Of a stretch of DNA of 64,000 nt, positions 7,709-15,085 are shown in pieces (position 1 is the stretch's first letter; each line of letters opens with the position of its first letter). This DNA comes from JANLYQ01 sp031365725 (GTDB taxonomy: Bacteria; Actinomycetota; Actinomycetes; JACCUZ01): NCBI GenBank assembly GCA_031365725.1, contig JANLYQ010000019.1:1-64000 (forward strand). The letters run 5' to 3'. The notes below the pieces were generated by a model. The model was not told the origin of the DNA. It was given only the letters and a program-made list of their open reading frames with translations, and did no database searches. The position numbers and the translations under genes are program-made.

Positions 7709-10700
7709 CTAGTGATGGTTGTCGTCGGCAACCACCCGGAGGCGGGCCTGCTCGAGCTCCAGGACGTCGTCGATCTGCTCGGCCGGCATCGGGCGCCCGA
7801 CGTGGAAGCCCTGGCCGAGGTCGCAGTGCAGCTCGCGAAGGCGGCTGAGCTGAGCAGGTGCCTCGATGCCCTCGGCCACCGTCGACAGCCCGAGGTTGTG
7901 CGCGAGGTCGATGATCGCCCCCACGAGGAAGCCGCCTTCCTCGCGCCGACCGAGCTCGTCGACGAACTCCTTGTCGATCTTGAGAATGTCGACGGGCAGC
8001 TGGCGGAGCCAGGAGAACGACGAGTAGCCGGTGCCGAAGTCGTCGACCGCCAGCCGCACCCCGAGGTCACGGAGCACGTGCAGCCGTTCGACGGTGCCGA
8101 GCACATCGGCCATGATCGCGCTCTCGGTGATCTCGAGGGCCAGTCGCGCGGGATGGATGCCGGTGAGGTCGATGACCGAACCGACCTCCCCGCCGAACTC
8201 CGGCCGACGCAGCTGGCGTTGCGACACGTTGACGCTGACGGTGAGGCCGGGTGCGGTCCGCGACCAGGCTGCCACCTGCCGGCAGGCCTGCTCCAGCACC
8301 CAGAGCCCCAGCGGCACGACCAGACCGGTCTCCTCGGCCAGGGGGATGAACTCGTCCGGCGCCACGAGCCCGCGGGTCGGATGCGCCCAGCGGACCAGAG
8401 CCTCGACCCCGACCAGCGCGCCGGTCTCCATCGAGACGATCGGTTGATAGTGCAAGGTGAACTCGTCGTGGTCCAGCGCACGCTGCAGGTCGGCGCGCAA
8501 CGTGAGCCGGTGCAGGGCCGCCGCGTGCATGTGCGGCTCGAACACCGCATAGCGCGACTTGCCTTCGGTCTTGGCGACGTACATCGCCGCGTCGGCGTTT
8601 CGCAGCACCTCGGCCGGGGTGACCGGACCGGCTCCGGCATACGCGAGACCGATGCTGCCCTGGACGAAGACCTCCTTGCCCTCGATCACGAGGGGTTCAC
8701 CCAGCACCGCGATGATCCGCTCGACGGCGTGCACAGCGGCCTGTTCGTCGGGCAGCTCGACGAGCACCATGGCGAACTCGTCACCACCGAGGCGCGCTGT
8801 CGTGTCGCCGGGGCGCACGAGCACCTCCAAACGGTGCGCGACTGCCCGCAGCATCGCGTCACCGGCCGCGTGGCCGAGGCCGTCGTTGACGGTCTTGAAG
8901 TCATCGAGGTCCAGCAGCAGCACGGCAACCGTCGTCGCGTCGCGCTCGCGTCGGGCGAGGGCGTGGGCGACGCGGTCGATGAACAGCGCGCGGTTGGCGA
9001 GACCGGTCAGCTCGTCGTGGAACGCCTGATGGGTCAGCTGGGTCTCGAACTGCTTGCGCTCGCTGACGTCGCGCACGGTGATGACAGTCGCCTGCACGTT
9101 GGGGTCGGCCTGCAGGTTGTTGACGACCGCCTCGGCGTCGAACCACATGCTGGTGGCCCCGCCGGCGTCGTCGTGGCGGCGCAGTCGCAGCTCGATCCGC
9201 CGGCTCGCGCCGGGTACGGCGATCACGTCGGTCAGTGCGGACTGGGCCCGGAGCAAGTCGTCGGCATGGCAGAGGTCTTCGACGCTGTGCCCGACCAGGG
9301 CGCCGGCGGGATAGCCGAACATCCGGTCGGCGGAGGGGCTCTGGTAGGTCACAGCCGCGTCTCGATCGACCAGCAGGATCGCGTCGAAGGAGTTCTGCAC
9401 CATCGCCCGGAACCGGGCCTCGCTCTGCCGCTCGTGCAGGTCAGCGGCAAGGCTGGCGGACTCCATCGCGAGGGCCAGCTGGGCGACCAAGGTGTCCAGC
9501 GCACTCGACGTACCAGGCTCGAGAGGTATCGGGGTGACCACGGCGACCACAGCGAGCAGGTCGCCACTGACCCGCACCGGGCGCACGTGCAGGCGACCCT
9601 GGACACCTTTGAGGCTCAGGGCGGCGAGCAGGCTGCCGTCGAGGTCGGTGACCGCCATGTCGGTGTGCACGCCGGCCAACAACGTCTCACCGAGGCGACG
9701 ACCACGGATTCGGGCGTCGTAGCGGCCGCTGCCGGCGATCAGCTCGGTCCCGTCAGGTGCGCTGGTGTCGATCACCCGGCCGGCGACCATCACGTCACCG
9801 ACGAGTCGCGCGACGGCGCGCAACGCAGCAGCGTGGATGCCGGCCCGGTCGCGGGCGGCGACCAGCTCGGCAGCAGCTGCCCGAAGGGTGCGTTCGCGCT
9901 CGGCCGTGCGACCGACCTCGCGGGTGAGCAACCCGACCCGCACGAGCACGAGGCCCACCACCGCAGCCAGTCCGAGACTGAGCACGGCGACGTCGGCGGT
10001 GCTGCCGTCGCCACCGCTCGCGGCGCGCAGCGCGATGAGCGCCGGTGGGATCAGCACCACAGCGCCCAGCAGCGTAAGTCGGACGCCCGAGAGGGCTTCC
10101 CGGTCCTCGGCCCGGGACACCAGCGGCCGGGACGCACCTGGGTGCAGCGCAGCCGCGGCGAGCAGCAGCAGCGCGAGCAGCCAGCCGACGTGCAGCACCC
10201 GGTGCACGTCGGTGCGCGAGCCGGCGTCGGCGGTCGCCGCGAGCACGTCGGTGCCGAGGAGGACCGCCAGCGAGGCTGCGATCAACGTCGGCACCGCGCG
10301 GGTCGGCTGCGCGACCACCAGCCGGGTGGTGACTCCGAGGAGCACGACGTCGAGCACGAGAAAGGCAACGGCGACCGCACGGTCCGGCCACGGCTGGGCG
10401 ACGATCTGGGGCCCGGCGATGTACACCCAGTAACCGAGCCCTGCGGTGAAGGCGATCAGCGCGGCGTCCACGATGCCGGCACCGTCACGCCCGGTCTGGG
10501 ACTCACGGTGCAGGACGTGCAAGGCGCCGACGAGCAAGGCGTACGCCGCCAGGTGCGCCATCGAGACGACCAGAGCTGCTGCGGTGAGCCGGGTGCCGGC
10601 GGCGTCAGCAGTGGGGTGGCCGGCCGACACCAGCGCCAGCACGTCGCCGAGGGCGAAGGTTGCCGCAGCCGCGGCGAGCAGCTGCCAGGCCTTGCGGGCC

Positions 10701-10810
10701 GGTGGCTTGCGGCGCACGACGCCGAGGGCGACCGCGCCGGCGGCCGCGACCATGACGGCCACCGCGCCCACGGCCGTGAGGTGTCCGACGTTGCTCACGA
10801 GCGAAGACAA
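7709..10810 (-). CDS. Membrane GGDEF-EAL protein with GAF-like and PAS domains
   Basis: 1033 residues. About eight to nine hydrophobic segments fill residues 1-300. A cytoplasmic GAF-like region follows (about 315-455), then PAS (about 465-590), GGDEF (about 595-760) and EAL (about 775-1020). The GGDEF motif itself is intact at 675-679 and the EAL signature at 803-805, with DDFGTGYSS further on, so both cyclic-di-GMP synthesis and breakdown are possible. The membrane part resembles the N-termini of other actinobacterial diguanylate cyclases; its signal is unknown. The stop is only 10 bases before the FAD oxidoreductase start, so it may share a transcript with the lipid-modification genes, which would be an unusual link. 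Confidence 0.9.
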   Translation of the reverse strand: MSSLVSNVGHLTAVGAVAVMVAAAGAVALGVVRRKPPARKAWQLLAAAAATFALGDVLALVSAGHPTADAAGTRLTAAALVVSMAHLAAYALLVGALHVLHRESQTGRDGAGIVDAALIAFTAGLGYWVYIAGPQIVAQPWPDRAVAVAFLVLDVVLLGVTTRLVVAQPTRAVPTLIAASLAVLLGTDVLAATADAGSRTDVHRVLHVGWLLALLLLAAAALHPGASRPLVSRAEDREALSGVRLTLLGAVVLIPPALIALRAASGGDGSTADVAVLSLGLAAVVGLVLVRVGLLTREVGRTAERERTLRAAAAELVAARDRAGIHAAALRAVARLVGDVMVAGRVIDTSAPDGTELIAGSGRYDARIRGRRLGETLLAGVHTDMAVTDLDGSLLAALSLKGVQGRLHVRPVRVSGDLLAVVAVVTPIPLEPGTSSALDTLVAQLALAMESASLAADLHERQSEARFRAMVQNSFDAILLVDRDAAVTYQSPSADRMFGYPAGALVGHSVEDLCHADDLLRAQSALTDVIAVPGASRRIELRLRRHDDAGGATSMWFDAEAVVNNLQADPNVQATVITVRDVSERKQFETQLTHQAFHDELTGLANRALFIDRVAHALARRERDATTVAVLLLDLDDFKTVNDGLGHAAGDAMLRAVAHRLEVLVRPGDTTARLGGDEFAMVLVELPDEQAAVHAVERIIAVLGEPLVIEGKEVFVQGSIGLAYAGAGPVTPAEVLRNADAAMYVAKTEGKSRYAVFEPHMHAAALHRLTLRADLQRALDHDEFTLHYQPIVSMETGALVGVEALVRWAHPTRGLVAPDEFIPLAEETGLVVPLGLWVLEQACRQVAAWSRTAPGLTVSVNVSQRQLRRPEFGGEVGSVIDLTGIHPARLALEITESAIMADVLGTVERLHVLRDLGVRLAVDDFGTGYSSFSWLRQLPVDILKIDKEFVDELGRREEGGFLVGAIIDLAHNLGLSTVAEGIEAPAQLSRLRELHCDLGQGFHVGRPMPAEQIDDVLELEQARLRVVADDNHH

Positions 10811-10869
10811 GCACGCACGACTCGCTTCACGGGGGAGGTTCGGCGTGACACGGCCCGCTCACTACATGC

Positions 10870-11298
10870 TCAGTGCCGTCGCGACGCGCAGCCGATGCAC
10901 AGGGTGGCGGAGGGTCGAGCGACGAGCCGTTCGGCGGCTATGTCCTGGTGACATCTTTCGCACCGGCCGTAGGTGCCGTCAGCGAGCCGTAGCTGGGCGG
11001 CTTCGAGGTCGGCGATCTGGACCCGGGTCTCCTCGAGCATCGCCATGGCCTGCGCACGTTCGAAGGCGACGGTCGCACCTTCGGGGTCGTGCTCGTCGTC
11101 GGTGGCACCGGCCTTGGCCGACTCGACGATGACGGCGACGTCGCGCGCGAGAGCGGTCGCCCGAGCCTCGGCGGCGATGCGTTCGCTCGCCAGTCGGGCG
11201 TGGGCTTCGGCCAGCCGCGGATCCTGGGCGGCGCGCGTCGTCGAGGCGGCGCGGGTCGTGGTGCGTGCCGTGCTCTGGGCAACTGGTGCGGCGGTCAT
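10870..11298 (-). CDS. DksA/TraR-type C4 zinc-finger protein
   Basis: 142 residues. The C-terminus has CERC, 17 residues, then CIGC, the four-Cys zinc finger of the DksA/TraR family. Before it lies a helical region rich in Ala, Glu and Arg (about 25-105) likely to form the coiled coil that enters the RNA polymerase secondary channel in DksA. The first 25 residues are Thr/Ala/Arg-rich and probably disordered. ATG 11298 overlaps the fdhD stop (ATGA), so the protein is made together with FdhD and SelD. Actinobacteria usually carry CarD/RbpA and few true DksA proteins. Its place in a selenium/formate operon is curious; a redox or zinc-sensing role is possible but unproven. Confidence 0.82.
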   Translation of the reverse strand: MTAAPVAQSTARTTTRAASTTRAAQDPRLAEAHARLASERIAAEARATALARDVAVIVESAKAGATDDEHDPEGATVAFERAQAMAMLEETRVQIADLEAAQLRLADGTYGRCERCHQDIAAERLVARPSATLCIGCASRRH

Positions 11299-12215
11299 GC
11301 GGGGGCAACGCTGTCGGCCGCCGAGACGTTCCGCAGCCTGCGCCCACCGGCGTACACGTTGAAGGTGGGGGGTCGCACGAAACCGAGCAGCGTCATGCCG
11401 ACCTCCTCGGCCAGCTCGACGGCGAGGCTGCTCGGGGCCGACACCGCGGACAGCACGGGGATGCCGGCGAGGGCGGCCTTCTGCACGAGCTCGAAGGACG
11501 CGCGGCCGCTGACCTGCAGGATCGTGTCGTGCAGCGGCAGGCGCCCGTCGCGCAGGGCCCACCCGACGACCTTGTCCACGGCGTTGTGCCGGCCGACGTC
11601 CTCGCGCAGCACGAGCAGGTCGCCGGTCGCGGTGAACAGCCCGGCGGCGTGCAGACCTCCGGTGCGGTCGAAGACGCGCTGGGCCGCGCGCAGGGCGCCG
11701 GGCAGGGTCACGACGACCCGCGGCTCGAGGACCGGTCCGTCGCCGGGGGTGTGGTGCGCGACGGCGCGGATCGTGTCGATGCTCGCCTTGCCGCAGACCC
11801 CGCACGAGCTGGTGGCGTAGAAGTTGCGCTGCAGGCCGGCGATCTCGACAGTGCCGTCGGTGGTGACGTCGATGACATTCAAGGTGTTGAGCTGCTCGTC
11901 GGTGTCGGGCTGCTGGCCGTCGGCACCGGCGCAGAACCGCATGGCCGCGATCTGGTCGGCCCGGTGCACCGCGCCCTCGCCGACGAGGAAGCCGCACACG
12001 AGGTCGAAGTCGTCGCCGGGGGTGCGCATCGTGACGCTGATCGCCTGGCCGCCGATGCGGATTTCCAGGGGCTCCTCGATCACGAGGGTGTCGGACACCT
12101 CCCGGCGTACGTCGGCGGGTGGGTCGGCTGAGGCGCCGTCGGTCTGGCTGGTCGCGTCGGGCTGGTCGGCGACACGTACCTTGGTCACCTTGCGGCGCAA
12201 GGTCACCCGTCCCAT
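11295..12215 (-). CDS. fdhD: Formate dehydrogenase sulfurtransferase FdhD
   Basis: 306 residues. FdhD passes sulfur from a cysteine desulfurase to the molybdenum cofactor of formate dehydrogenase, which is needed for activity. The persulfide-carrying CxxC loop is present as SSCGVCGKAS, and LVLREDVGRHNAVDKV is the family's best-known signature. An insertion of about 25 polar residues after the first strand precedes the DTLVIEEPLEI start of the core. It overlaps selD by 13 bases and the zinc-finger gene by 4. Its client, the Sec-containing formate dehydrogenase, is encoded 4.7 kb away on the opposite strand. Confidence 0.95.
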   Translation of the reverse strand: MGRVTLRRKVTKVRVADQPDATSQTDGASADPPADVRREVSDTLVIEEPLEIRIGGQAISVTMRTPGDDFDLVCGFLVGEGAVHRADQIAAMRFCAGADGQQPDTDEQLNTLNVIDVTTDGTVEIAGLQRNFYATSSCGVCGKASIDTIRAVAHHTPGDGPVLEPRVVVTLPGALRAAQRVFDRTGGLHAAGLFTATGDLLVLREDVGRHNAVDKVVGWALRDGRLPLHDTILQVSGRASFELVQKAALAGIPVLSAVSAPSSLAVELAEEVGMTLLGFVRPPTFNVYAGGRRLRNVSAADSVAPA

Positions 12216-13306
12216 CGACGCCCCCGGACCACGACCGTGACGTCGCCGTAGGTGCCGCGCGGCACGAGCTCACCGATGACCGGTGAGCCGGGGACCTCGC
12301 CGGCGACGAGCAGCCCACCGGAGGTCTGCGCGTCGGCCAGCAACAGCGCCTCGAGCTCGTCGACGCTGCCGAGGTCGACGCTCGGTGCGACCCAGGCGAG
12401 GTTGCGCCGGGTGCCCCCGCTGACATAGCCGCCCTGCGCTGCCTGTCGCGCACCGTCGAGGTAGGGCACTGCGGCGGCGTCGATCACTGCGGTCACCCCG
12501 CTGGCCCGCGCGAGCTTGTGCAGGTGGCCCAGCAGGCCGAAGCCGGTGACGTCGGTGGCGCAGGTGGCACCCGCCGCGAGAGCGGCAGCGGCTGCGTCGC
12601 GGTTGAGCCGGGTCATCGTGTCGACCGCCTCGGGGAAGTCCATGCCGGTGGCCTTGTGCTTGCTGTTGAGGACTCCGATGCCGAGTGGCTTGGTGAGAGT
12701 GAGCGGCAGCCCTGGTGCTCCTCTGTCGTTGCGCAGCAAGCGGTTCGGGTCGACGAGGCCCGTGACTGCCATGCCGTACTTGGGCTCCGGGTCGTCGACG
12801 CTGTGGCCACCACCGACGTGGCAGCCGGCGAGGGTGGCGACGTCCCGCCCGCCGCGCAGGACCTCGGCCGCGAGCTCCATCGGCAGGGTGTCCCGCGGCC
12901 AGCACAGCAGGTTGACCGCGACCAGCGGTGTGCCGCCCATGGCGTAGACGTCCGAGAGCGCGTTGGCGGCGGCGATGCGCCCCCAGTCGTAGGCGTCGTC
13001 GACGACGGGGGTGAAGAAATCGGCGGTGGTCACGATGCCGGTGCGCCCGACGCGGACGACCGCTGCGTCGTCGCCGGTGGCCAGGCCGACCAACAGCTCG
13101 CCGGCGGGGGTGCCGCTGGTGGGTGCGTCGCCGCTGGTGGGGGCTCGGCTGCCGGCGTACGGCATGGCGGTGCGGGGTGACCGCTCGCTGACTGTCTCAC
13201 CGAGAGCAGCGACGAGGGTCTCGAGCTCGTCCGGCGGGATCTTGCACGCGCAGCCGCCGCCGTGGGCGTACTGCGTGAGCCGCACGCGAGTCGTCGGTGC
13301 CCCCAT
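12203..13306 (-). CDS. selD: Selenide, water dikinase SelD
   Basis: 367 residues. SelD makes selenophosphate from selenide and ATP, the selenium donor for selenocysteine synthesis. The N-terminal active loop reads HGGGCACKI: Cys19 takes the place filled by Cys or Sec in the family, so this copy does not itself need selenocysteine, and Lys22 is the conserved Lys. ATP-site motifs GDDAAVV, TTADFFTPVVDD, NALSDVYAMGG and GGGHSVDDPEPKYG follow. An insertion of about 30 residues (Pro/Thr/Ser-rich, about 42-72) separates the loop from the core. It is the first gene of the leftward selD-fdhD-zinc-finger operon, with its start 90 bases from the divergent tRNA-Sec gene. Confidence 0.96.
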   Translation of the reverse strand: MGAPTTRVRLTQYAHGGGCACKIPPDELETLVAALGETVSERSPRTAMPYAGSRAPTSGDAPTSGTPAGELLVGLATGDDAAVVRVGRTGIVTTADFFTPVVDDAYDWGRIAAANALSDVYAMGGTPLVAVNLLCWPRDTLPMELAAEVLRGGRDVATLAGCHVGGGHSVDDPEPKYGMAVTGLVDPNRLLRNDRGAPGLPLTLTKPLGIGVLNSKHKATGMDFPEAVDTMTRLNRDAAAAALAAGATCATDVTGFGLLGHLHKLARASGVTAVIDAAAVPYLDGARQAAQGGYVSGGTRRNLAWVAPSVDLGSVDELEALLLADAQTSGGLLVAGEVPGSPVIGELVPRGTYGDVTVVVRGRRWDG

Positions 13307-13395
13307 GCCTACGATGCTAGGACTCGGTGGCCGGAGGGCTCGGCGGCCGGGTCGTCCGGGTGCGTCGCTGCCTTCAGCGGCGGCGCGTTCGACGG

Positions 13396-13491
13396 GGAGG
13401 CGTCAGGGTGCCTGGTGGCCCCCGCGGTCTTCAACACCGACGTGACCGAGGATCTCGGTCAGGCGGGTTCGATTCCCGTCCGCCTCCGCCA
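13396..13491 (+). tRNA. selC: tRNA-Sec (anticodon UCA)
   Basis: A 96-base cloverleaf including an encoded 3' CCA. The acceptor strand GGAGGCG (13396-13402) pairs with CGCCTCC (13481-13487), followed by discriminator G and CCA. The anticodon loop cttcaac puts TCA at 13431-13433. The extra arm is very long: gaccgag and ctcggtc (13444-13450 and 13454-13460 approximately) form a seven-pair stem on a three-base loop. The T arm is gcggg/cccgt around ttcgatt. Length, long extra arm, UCA anticodon and position beside selD and selA all identify the selenocysteine tRNA. The eighth acceptor pair (T13403/C13480) appears mismatched. Confidence 0.95.
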
Positions 13492-13499
13492 CGGCCGAC

Positions 13500-13620
13500 T
13501 TCTGACTGCCGACTGCTGACTGCGGACCGCTCACTGCCGACTGCCGACTGCCGACTGCCGACTGCCGACTGCCGACTGCCGACTGCCGACTGCCGACTGC
13601 CGACTGCCGACTGACTGCTG
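13500..13620. repeat. Heptanucleotide tandem repeat (actgccg)n
   Basis: Eleven perfect head-to-tail copies of actgccg run from 13533 to 13609. Degenerate copies lie on both sides, from about 13500 and on to 13620. The array begins about 10 bases after the CCA end of tRNA-Sec. A unit of seven would shift any reading frame, and no gene is evident across it. Copy number is likely to vary between strains. Confidence 0.95.
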
Positions 13621-13633
13621 CGGCGCCGTTGCG

Positions 13634-13723
13634 TCGAGTGGCGGAAGGTGGCTGGTCTGCGGGTCCTGAAGCAGCCAGGTTCCGCCACTCGATGCAGCCG
13701 ACCCACCAGGTTCCGCCACTCGA
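13634..13723. repeat. Inverted and direct copies of an 18-21 bp element before selA
   Basis: The arm at 13634-13654 is complementary to 13672-13692 at 19 of 21 positions, giving a long hairpin with a 17-base loop. The 18 bases of the right arm (13675-13692, ccaggttccgccactcga) recur exactly at 13706-13723. This looks like a small interspersed repeat family (REP-like) and could also end transcription of the tRNA-Sec unit. No transposase is nearby. Confidence 0.85.
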
Positions 13724-13771
13724 CTTTGCCGGAGGCGGGTGCGCCCTTGGGTGGCGGCTTAGGGTCGGGGC

Positions 13772-15085
13772 ATGCTGGAGCCGGTCGACCCGCGGCGGCT
13801 GGTGCCGCGCACGGATGACGTGCTGCGTGACGCCCGGCTGGTGGCGGCCGAGGCACGGCTGGGGCGTCCGGCGGTGAAGGCTGCGGTGGCTGCCGCGCAG
13901 GAGGCTGCCCGGCGCGGTGAGGTCGAGCCGCAGGCCGTGCCCGACGATGCCGTACGCCGATTGCCGCCGCGCCCGAGCAGCCTCACTCCGGTGCTCAACG
14001 CGACCGGGGTGCTCCTGCACACCAACCTGGGCCGGGCAGCCCTCTCACGCGCAGCGATCGACGCCCTCGTCGCAGCGGCCGGCTGCACCGACGTCGAGCT
14101 GGACCTCGCGACCGGCCGGCGGGCTCCGCGCGGTCGTGGGCTGGTCGGGGCCCTGCTGACCACCGTACCGGCTGCTGCCGACGCACTCGTCGTCACCAAC
14201 AACGCGGCGGCCCTCGTGCTCGCCGCGACAGCGCTTGCGCAGGGCCAGGAGATCGTCGTCAGCCGGGGCGAGCTGGTCGAGATCGGAGACGGCTTCCGGT
14301 TGCCGGACCTGCTCGAGTCGACCGGCGCACGGCTGCGTGAGGTAGGCACGACCAACCGCACGACGCTGGCCGACTACGCCGACGTGATCAACGACCGCAC
14401 CGGTTTCGTCCTCAAGGTGCACCCGTCGAACTTTGTCGTCACCGGCTTCACCGCGCAGGTCGGCATCGAGGAGCTCGCGACTCTCGATGTCCCGGTCGTC
14501 AGCGACACCGGCTCAGGACTGCTGCAGCCCGACCCAACCCTGCCGGACGAGCCGGACGCCACCACTCACCTCCGGCAGGGCGCGGCACTCGTCACCGCCA
14601 GCGCCGACAAGCTACTCGGCGGTCCGCAGGGCGGCCTGCTCCTCGGTCGCGCCGACATCATCGCGACGTTGCGCCGCCACCCGCTGGCCCGGGCCCTGCG
14701 TGTCGACAAGCTCACCATCGCCGCTCTGGAGGCGACCCTGCGCGGGCCGAGGACTCCTACCTACGAGGCCCTGCACGTGACCGTCGACAACCTCCGCGCC
14801 CGAGCAGCCACGCTGGGCAAAGCCCTGCACGACAAGGGGATCGAACACGAGATCGTCGAGACCACCGCCACCGTCGGTGGCGGTGGCGCCCCGGGCATCG
14901 ACCTGCCCAGCGTGGCGATCGCGGTGGCCGCCGACCTCGCCGTGCGGCTGCGCCTCGGCGACCCGGCCGTCCTCGGGCGGGTCGAGCGCAACCGCTGCCT
15001 GCTCGATCTCCGGTCGCTCGCACCCCAGGACGACGACGCCCTCAGCAGCGCCCTGATCGCGGCGCACCAGAGCGACGCCACCTAG
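13772..15085 (+). CDS. selA: L-seryl-tRNA(Sec) selenium transferase SelA
   Basis: 437 residues. SelA is a PLP enzyme that converts seryl-tRNA(Sec) to selenocysteyl-tRNA(Sec) with selenophosphate. The order of motifs is typical: an N-terminal helical domain that grips the tRNA, NATGVLLHTNLGRA (76-89), VVTNNAAALVLAA (140-152), VGTTNRT, SDTGSGLL and the PLP Lys280 in SADKLLGGPQGG. Length agrees with bacterial SelA of about 460 residues. The TAG stop is immediately followed by the GTG of selB, so the two are co-translated. Its tRNA substrate is encoded 280 bases upstream on the same strand. Confidence 0.96.
   Translation: MLEPVDPRRLVPRTDDVLRDARLVAAEARLGRPAVKAAVAAAQEAARRGEVEPQAVPDDAVRRLPPRPSSLTPVLNATGVLLHTNLGRAALSRAAIDALVAAAGCTDVELDLATGRRAPRGRGLVGALLTTVPAAADALVVTNNAAALVLAATALAQGQEIVVSRGELVEIGDGFRLPDLLESTGARLREVGTTNRTTLADYADVINDRTGFVLKVHPSNFVVTGFTAQVGIEELATLDVPVVSDTGSGLLQPDPTLPDEPDATTHLRQGAALVTASADKLLGGPQGGLLLGRADIIATLRRHPLARALRVDKLTIAALEATLRGPRTPTYEALHVTVDNLRARAATLGKALHDKGIEHEIVETTATVGGGGAPGIDLPSVAIAVAADLAVRLRLGDPAVLGRVERNRCLLDLRSLAPQDDDALSSALIAAHQSDAT

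Noticed and set aside
7253..10951. A 1232-residue rightward open frame
   Set aside because: It is antisense to the GGDEF-EAL gene and is low-complexity His/Gly/Arg-rich. It arises from GC bias.
11299..12453. N-terminal extension joined in frame to the zinc-finger protein
   Set aside because: The extended frame is antisense-like and overlaps fdhD fully; the DksA/TraR gene starts at 11298 by its overlap with the fdhD stop.
12203..13306. SelD as a selenoprotein itself
   Set aside because: The active loop uses an ordinary TGC (Cys19), not TGA.
13533..13609. CRISPR array
   Set aside because: Units are 7 bp, back to back, without spacers, and no cas gene is near.
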